From Chitinophaga lutea (GTDB lineage: Bacteria > Bacteroidota > Bacteroidia > Chitinophagales > Chitinophagaceae): a stretch of DNA of 64,000 bases. The stretch is taken from positions 2,170,001 through 2,234,000 of the forward strand of contig NZ_RPDH01000001.1 of NCBI RefSeq assembly GCF_003813775.1, read 5' to 3'. The first letter of the stretch is position 1; every line of letters begins with the position of its first letter. Under the pieces are notes generated by a model, which saw only the letters and a program-made list of their open reading frames with translations, had not been told where the DNA came from and ran no database searches. A program made the translations under genes and the position numbers. Positions 61,701 to 64,000 of this stretch are shown here, in pieces.

Positions 61701-63287
61701 GGTCACCTGGGCGAACAGCTGCTTGAAGTAGCTGGTGATGTGCTGCGGCTGATCGCTGAGTATCGCCAGGGGCACATCGGTACCCATGGAGCCTACCGGC
61801 TCTTTGCCATCGATCGCCATGGGGGCGATGATGGTTTCCAGGTCTTCGGTGGAATAACCGAAAGCGCGCTGGTATTTGAAGATCTGTTCTTTTTCGAGGT
61901 GCGTGAAAGTAACGCGGGGCTCCGGCAGTTCGTCGAGGCGGATCTTGTATTTGTTGAGCCACTCGGCGTAAGGCTGCTGGGAACAGATGGACTGTTTCAG
62001 CTCTTCGTCGCCGATGATGCGGCCCTGTTCCATGTCCACCACGAACATCTTGCCGGGCTGCAGGCGGCCTTTTTCTTTCACGTTTTTCGGATCGATGGGC
62101 AGTACGCCGGCTTCAGACGCCATGATCACACGATCGTCTTTCGTTACCACGAAGCGGGAAGGGCGGAGTCCGTTCCGGTCGAGGGTGGCGCCGATGATCT
62201 TGCCGTCGGTGAAAGAGATGGAGGCCGGGCCGTCCCAGGGTTCCATCAGGGAGGCATGGTACTCGTAGAATGCTTTCTTCACCGGGTCCATCGCGTCGTT
62301 GCCATCCCATGCTTCGGGGATGAGCATCATCATCACGTGCGGCAGGGAGCGGCCGGTGAGGTTGAGCAGTTCAATCACGTTATCGAGGCTGGCGGAGTCG
62401 GACTGGCCTTCTTCCACGATCGGGGCGAGCATTTCCATCTCTTCCGGCGTGAAATATTTGGTCACGAAGCTGTTCTCGCCGGCGCGGAGCCAGTTGAGGT
62501 TGCCTTTCAGGGTGTTGATCTCACCGTTGTGGGCAATGTACCGGAACGGATGCGCCAGTTTCCAGCTGGGGAAAGTATTGGTGGCGAAACGGCTGTGGAT
62601 AAGCCCGAATGCGGATACCATCCTTTCGTCGCGCAGGTCCGTATAATAATGGCCTACCTGGTAAGTGGTGAGCTGGCCTTTGTATACGATGATCTTGTGC
62701 GAGAGGGAGGCGAAATAGATCTCGGCTTTGTCTTTCGGAATGGAGTTCCGTACCGTTTTGGTAATATAATTACGCAGCACGAACAGTTTGCGCTCGAATT
62801 CTTCCGGGTCGGAGATCTGGTAGGGGCAGGCGATAAACAGCTGTTCGATTTCCGGTTCAACGGAAAGCGCGGTTTCACCGATGCCGTCGGGACGAACGGG
62901 CACTTTACGGTAGCCCAGGATGTCGAGCCCTACTTTTTCGGCGCAGCGTTGTATGATTTCGCGGCACTCTTCGCGCCAGCGGGGTTCTTTCGGGAAGAAT
63001 ACCATGCCCACACCGTATTTACCGGTTTCCGGGAGACGAATGCCCAGTTTCAGGCATTCCGCATATAAAAACTCGTGCGGCATCTGGATCAGAATACCGG
63101 CCCCGTCACCTGTCGTACGCTCACAACCGCAGGCACCGCGATGTTCCATGTTTTCCAACATGGTCAAAGCATCCCGGATGATCTGGTGGGACTTGCGCCC
63201 CTTAATATGTGCGGTAAAGCCTGTACCGCACGCGTCGTGTTCAAATTCCGGACGATACAAACCTTGCTCTTGGCTCACTTTTCGCAT
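58758..63287 (-). CDS. gltB: Glutamate synthase large subunit
   Basis: This is the alpha subunit of glutamate synthase, which makes two glutamates from glutamine and 2-oxoglutarate. The N-terminal nucleophile Cys20 (EHDACGTGF) follows a short propeptide expected to be removed. A central domain is followed by the FMN-binding synthase domain with GGEDEMRYE and SGHDGGTGASPISSIKHAG. The 3Fe-4S cysteines are in CIMMRKCHLNTC. A C-terminal beta-helix (GATSGEAYIRGKAGERFCVRN) completes the 1509 residues. All catalytic features appear intact. Confidence 0.97.
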   Translation of the reverse strand: MRKVSQEQGLYRPEFEHDACGTGFTAHIKGRKSHQIIRDALTMLENMEHRGACGCERTTGDGAGILIQMPHEFLYAECLKLGIRLPETGKYGVGMVFFPKEPRWREECREIIQRCAEKVGLDILGYRKVPVRPDGIGETALSVEPEIEQLFIACPYQISDPEEFERKLFVLRNYITKTVRNSIPKDKAEIYFASLSHKIIVYKGQLTTYQVGHYYTDLRDERMVSAFGLIHSRFATNTFPSWKLAHPFRYIAHNGEINTLKGNLNWLRAGENSFVTKYFTPEEMEMLAPIVEEGQSDSASLDNVIELLNLTGRSLPHVMMMLIPEAWDGNDAMDPVKKAFYEYHASLMEPWDGPASISFTDGKIIGATLDRNGLRPSRFVVTKDDRVIMASEAGVLPIDPKNVKEKGRLQPGKMFVVDMEQGRIIGDEELKQSICSQQPYAEWLNKYKIRLDELPEPRVTFTHLEKEQIFKYQRAFGYSTEDLETIIAPMAIDGKEPVGSMGTDVPLAILSDQPQHITSYFKQLFAQVTNPPIDPIRERLVMSLATFLGNNGNLLDEDPLHCHSVALPHPVLTNYELEKIRSIDTGIFQAKTLHTYFKADGKPGSMEKGLARLCRYAVDAVEDGFEVIILSDRAIDSEHAAIPSLLALSAVHHHLIRKGYRGQVGLVVEAGDVWEVHHFATLLGFGATAINPYLALSTIRDMRLSGKMQTEMDVDKLKKNYIKAVCEGLLKVFSKMGISTLQSYQGAQIFEILGINKTVVDKYFTGAVSRIQGMGLDQIAQETLAKHWTSYGRKDTPVQRLPTGGVYQWKRKGEFHLFNPTTIHLLQYSTRMNDYNIFKKYSKAVNEQSEKAATLRSMFTFKRNRPSVPLEEVESAESILKRFATGAMSFGSISHEAHSTLAIAMNRIGAKSNTGEGGEDEMRYELLPNGDSMRSAIKQVASARFGVTSYYLTNADELQIKMAQGAKPGEGGQLPGHKVDDWIGKVRHATPGVGLISPPPHHDIYSIEDLAQLIFDLKNANRAARISVKLVSKAGVGTIAAGVAKAHADVILVSGHDGGTGASPISSIKHAGLPWELGLAETHQTLVRNKLRSRVTVQTDGQLKTARDIAIATLLGAEEWGVATAALVVEGCIMMRKCHLNTCPVGVATQDPELRKRFAGDPQHVVNFFHFLVAEFREIMAELGFRTVEEMVGQVEVLKVRDNITHWKYKNLDLSPILYREPASDETGLYKTEEQDHGLAEVLDWQLLKASKTALDSKTRVYGQYKVKNTDRTIGTILSNEISKIYKGEGLPEDTVHFKFTGSAGQSFGAFNTKGVTLELEGEANDYFGKGLSGAKLILYPSTEAGFKAEENIIAGNVALYGATSGEAYIRGKAGERFCVRNSGATVVTEGTGDHGCEYMTGGRAVILGETGRNFGAGMSGGLAFIYDVKNTFASRCNLDMIDLDPLGEEDAAQLHDLITKHHAYTNSTVAKFILSDWENQLRHFVKVFPKEYKAALKAAAQKGVKSKA

Positions 63288-63506
63288 TGGCTATATAGAT
63301 TTTTTCCTTTTCAGATACACGCTCCCCGTCAGGGACTTTCCCCCGGGTGGATGTACCGTAATTGCTTTTGGGAACGGTTTAAAGATACTAAAGGATCGCG
63401 GTATTTTTTACATAAAACTCTATTAAACGGTAAAAATTTAGAAATATTTAAAATCGGCAGCCGGTCTATTTGAAATTTATGAAAATTGAAAGGGGTTTTG
63501 GGCAAC

Positions 63507-63530
63507 AAAAAGGCCGGGTTGATCCCGGCC
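63507..63530 (-). terminator. Terminator of the GHL10-type gene
   Basis: On the minus strand a 7-bp GC stem (63512-63518 with 63524-63530) with a 5-base loop is followed by a T-run, about 30 bases after the stop. Confidence 0.88.
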
Positions 63531-63560
63531 GTGGTAATAAGTTGTGTAAAACTATGTGCG

Positions 63561-64000
63561 TCAGGGTTCGAAGTCGAATTCCACCTTCCCGTTTTTCACG
63601 AAAACCCGCATGGGATCGCTGATCATGCTCTCGTTCTGCATACGGTCAAGAGCGGTAACGATATAAATATAACTACGCCCCTTAATATAACTATGGTCGA
63701 TCACCATCGGGTCGGGCATCTGCGGAATGAGCCCGATGATCTTCGTGGGGTCGTTGATATTGATCACCTGCCCCTCCTCGAAACGGTACAGCACGAACTG
63801 CCGCGTCTGACCGCTGGTGTCGTCGTCGGCCCAGCGGATCTCCAGCCCGTCGGGTTTTTCGAACGCGTCCGTGAAATAGGGCGCTTTGGGCGCCGTATTG
63901 TCGAGCCAGGGCATGGTAGGCCGCAGGGCGGGGTAGCGGTAGAGGTGGTTGCGCATGGAGTCGGTAATGCCGAGGGGGTTGCCGTCGAACGACTTTGAAC
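63561..64000 (-). CDS. C-terminal part of a GHL10-type (family 10-like) glycosidase, cut by the window edge
   Basis: This is a partial gene whose 5' part lies beyond the right edge. The frame is open through 64000, so the ATG at 63956 is internal. The visible 145 residues include FDGNPLGITDSMRNHLYRYPAL and a C-terminal fibronectin-like module (APYFTDAFEKPDGLEIRWAD, FVLYRFEEG, YIYIVTALDRMQNES). I recall this arrangement at the end of hypothetical glycosyl hydrolase-like 10 proteins of Bacteroidota, thought to act on peptidoglycan or polysaccharide. The catalytic barrel is not visible, so function rests on memory of the family. Confidence 0.7.
   Translation of the reverse strand, partial: SKSFDGNPLGITDSMRNHLYRYPALRPTMPWLDNTAPKAPYFTDAFEKPDGLEIRWADDDTSGQTRQFVLYRFEEGQVININDPTKIIGLIPQMPDPMVIDHSYIKGRSYIYIVTALDRMQNESMISDPMRVFVKNGKVEFDFEP

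Noticed and set aside
61062..63068. 668-codon open frame on the plus strand opposite gltB
   Set aside because: It is fully antisense to the conserved gltB frame, its translation is His/Gln/Val-rich with no family features, and such shadows are expected in GC-rich coding DNA.
1..64000. CRISPR arrays, insertion sequences, integrase or att sites
   Set aside because: No regularly spaced identical repeats with unique spacers, no transposase or recombinase-like protein, and no tRNA-end duplication after tRNA-Phe were seen.

Overview
The window looks like about 64 kb of chromosome from a member of the Bacteroidota, most likely a Chitinophaga-like member of the Chitinophagaceae. The evidence is a SusC/SusD pair, many lipoprotein and carboxypeptidase-regulatory-like proteins, DUF2480, DUF3472 and GHL10-type genes, and promoters of the Bacteroidota form TTTG-N18/20-TAnnTTTG in front of several genes. 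I see no insertion sequence, prophage or CRISPR array. Most genes are housekeeping or ordinary accessory genes.

Layout. 0-2.2 kb: paaABC, three subunits of phenylacetyl-CoA epoxidase, reading out of the left edge. 2.3-5.9 kb: secreted peptidases and small exported proteins. 6.0-10.5 kb: feoB, a PspC-domain membrane protein and its PadR regulator. 10.8-13.7 kb: a small exported protein, a SulP anion transporter and a beta-carbonic anhydrase (probable bicarbonate module). 13.8-15.8 kb: GDP-mannose and Kdo precursor enzymes. 16.0-18.5 kb: recQ and tRNA-Phe. 18.7-29.2 kb: a sugar-uptake and oxidation locus with SusD, SusC, a LacI repressor and a four-gene operon (ThuA-like, two Gfo/Idh/MocA-type oxidoreductases, one SDR). 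A shared operator-like motif joins its two halves. 29.3-34.6 kb: a secreted repeat protein, an AlkZ-like protein, an MHS-type transporter, a CruF-like membrane protein and hemJ. 34.6-36.5 kb: an ECF sigma factor and its membrane partner.

36.5-44 kb is the most unusual part. It holds mnmG, ybeY, feoA and nadA, separated by unusually long gene-free stretches. One stretch carries three parS centromere sites 58-60 bp apart, one carries a degenerate ~105-bp tandem repeat, and the 750-bp gap between nadA and a divergent SurA/PpiD-like gene carries perfect DnaA boxes, many near matches, inverted repeats and AT-rich tracts. I read this as the replication-origin and ParB-loading region. dnaA and parAB are not in the window. 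A second group of DnaA-box sequences lies at 33.9-35.7 kb inside hemJ and the anti-sigma gene.

46-64 kb: DUF2480, corA, a PhoX-like lipoprotein with a di-haem peroxidase, DUF3472, RlpA, a GNAT enzyme, a class 3 lipase, a glycolipid-binding-like protein, a YpfJ-like metallopeptidase, gltBD (glutamate synthase) and the C-terminal end of a GHL10-type glycosidase cut by the right edge.

All functions are read from motifs and family memory; no database search was run.
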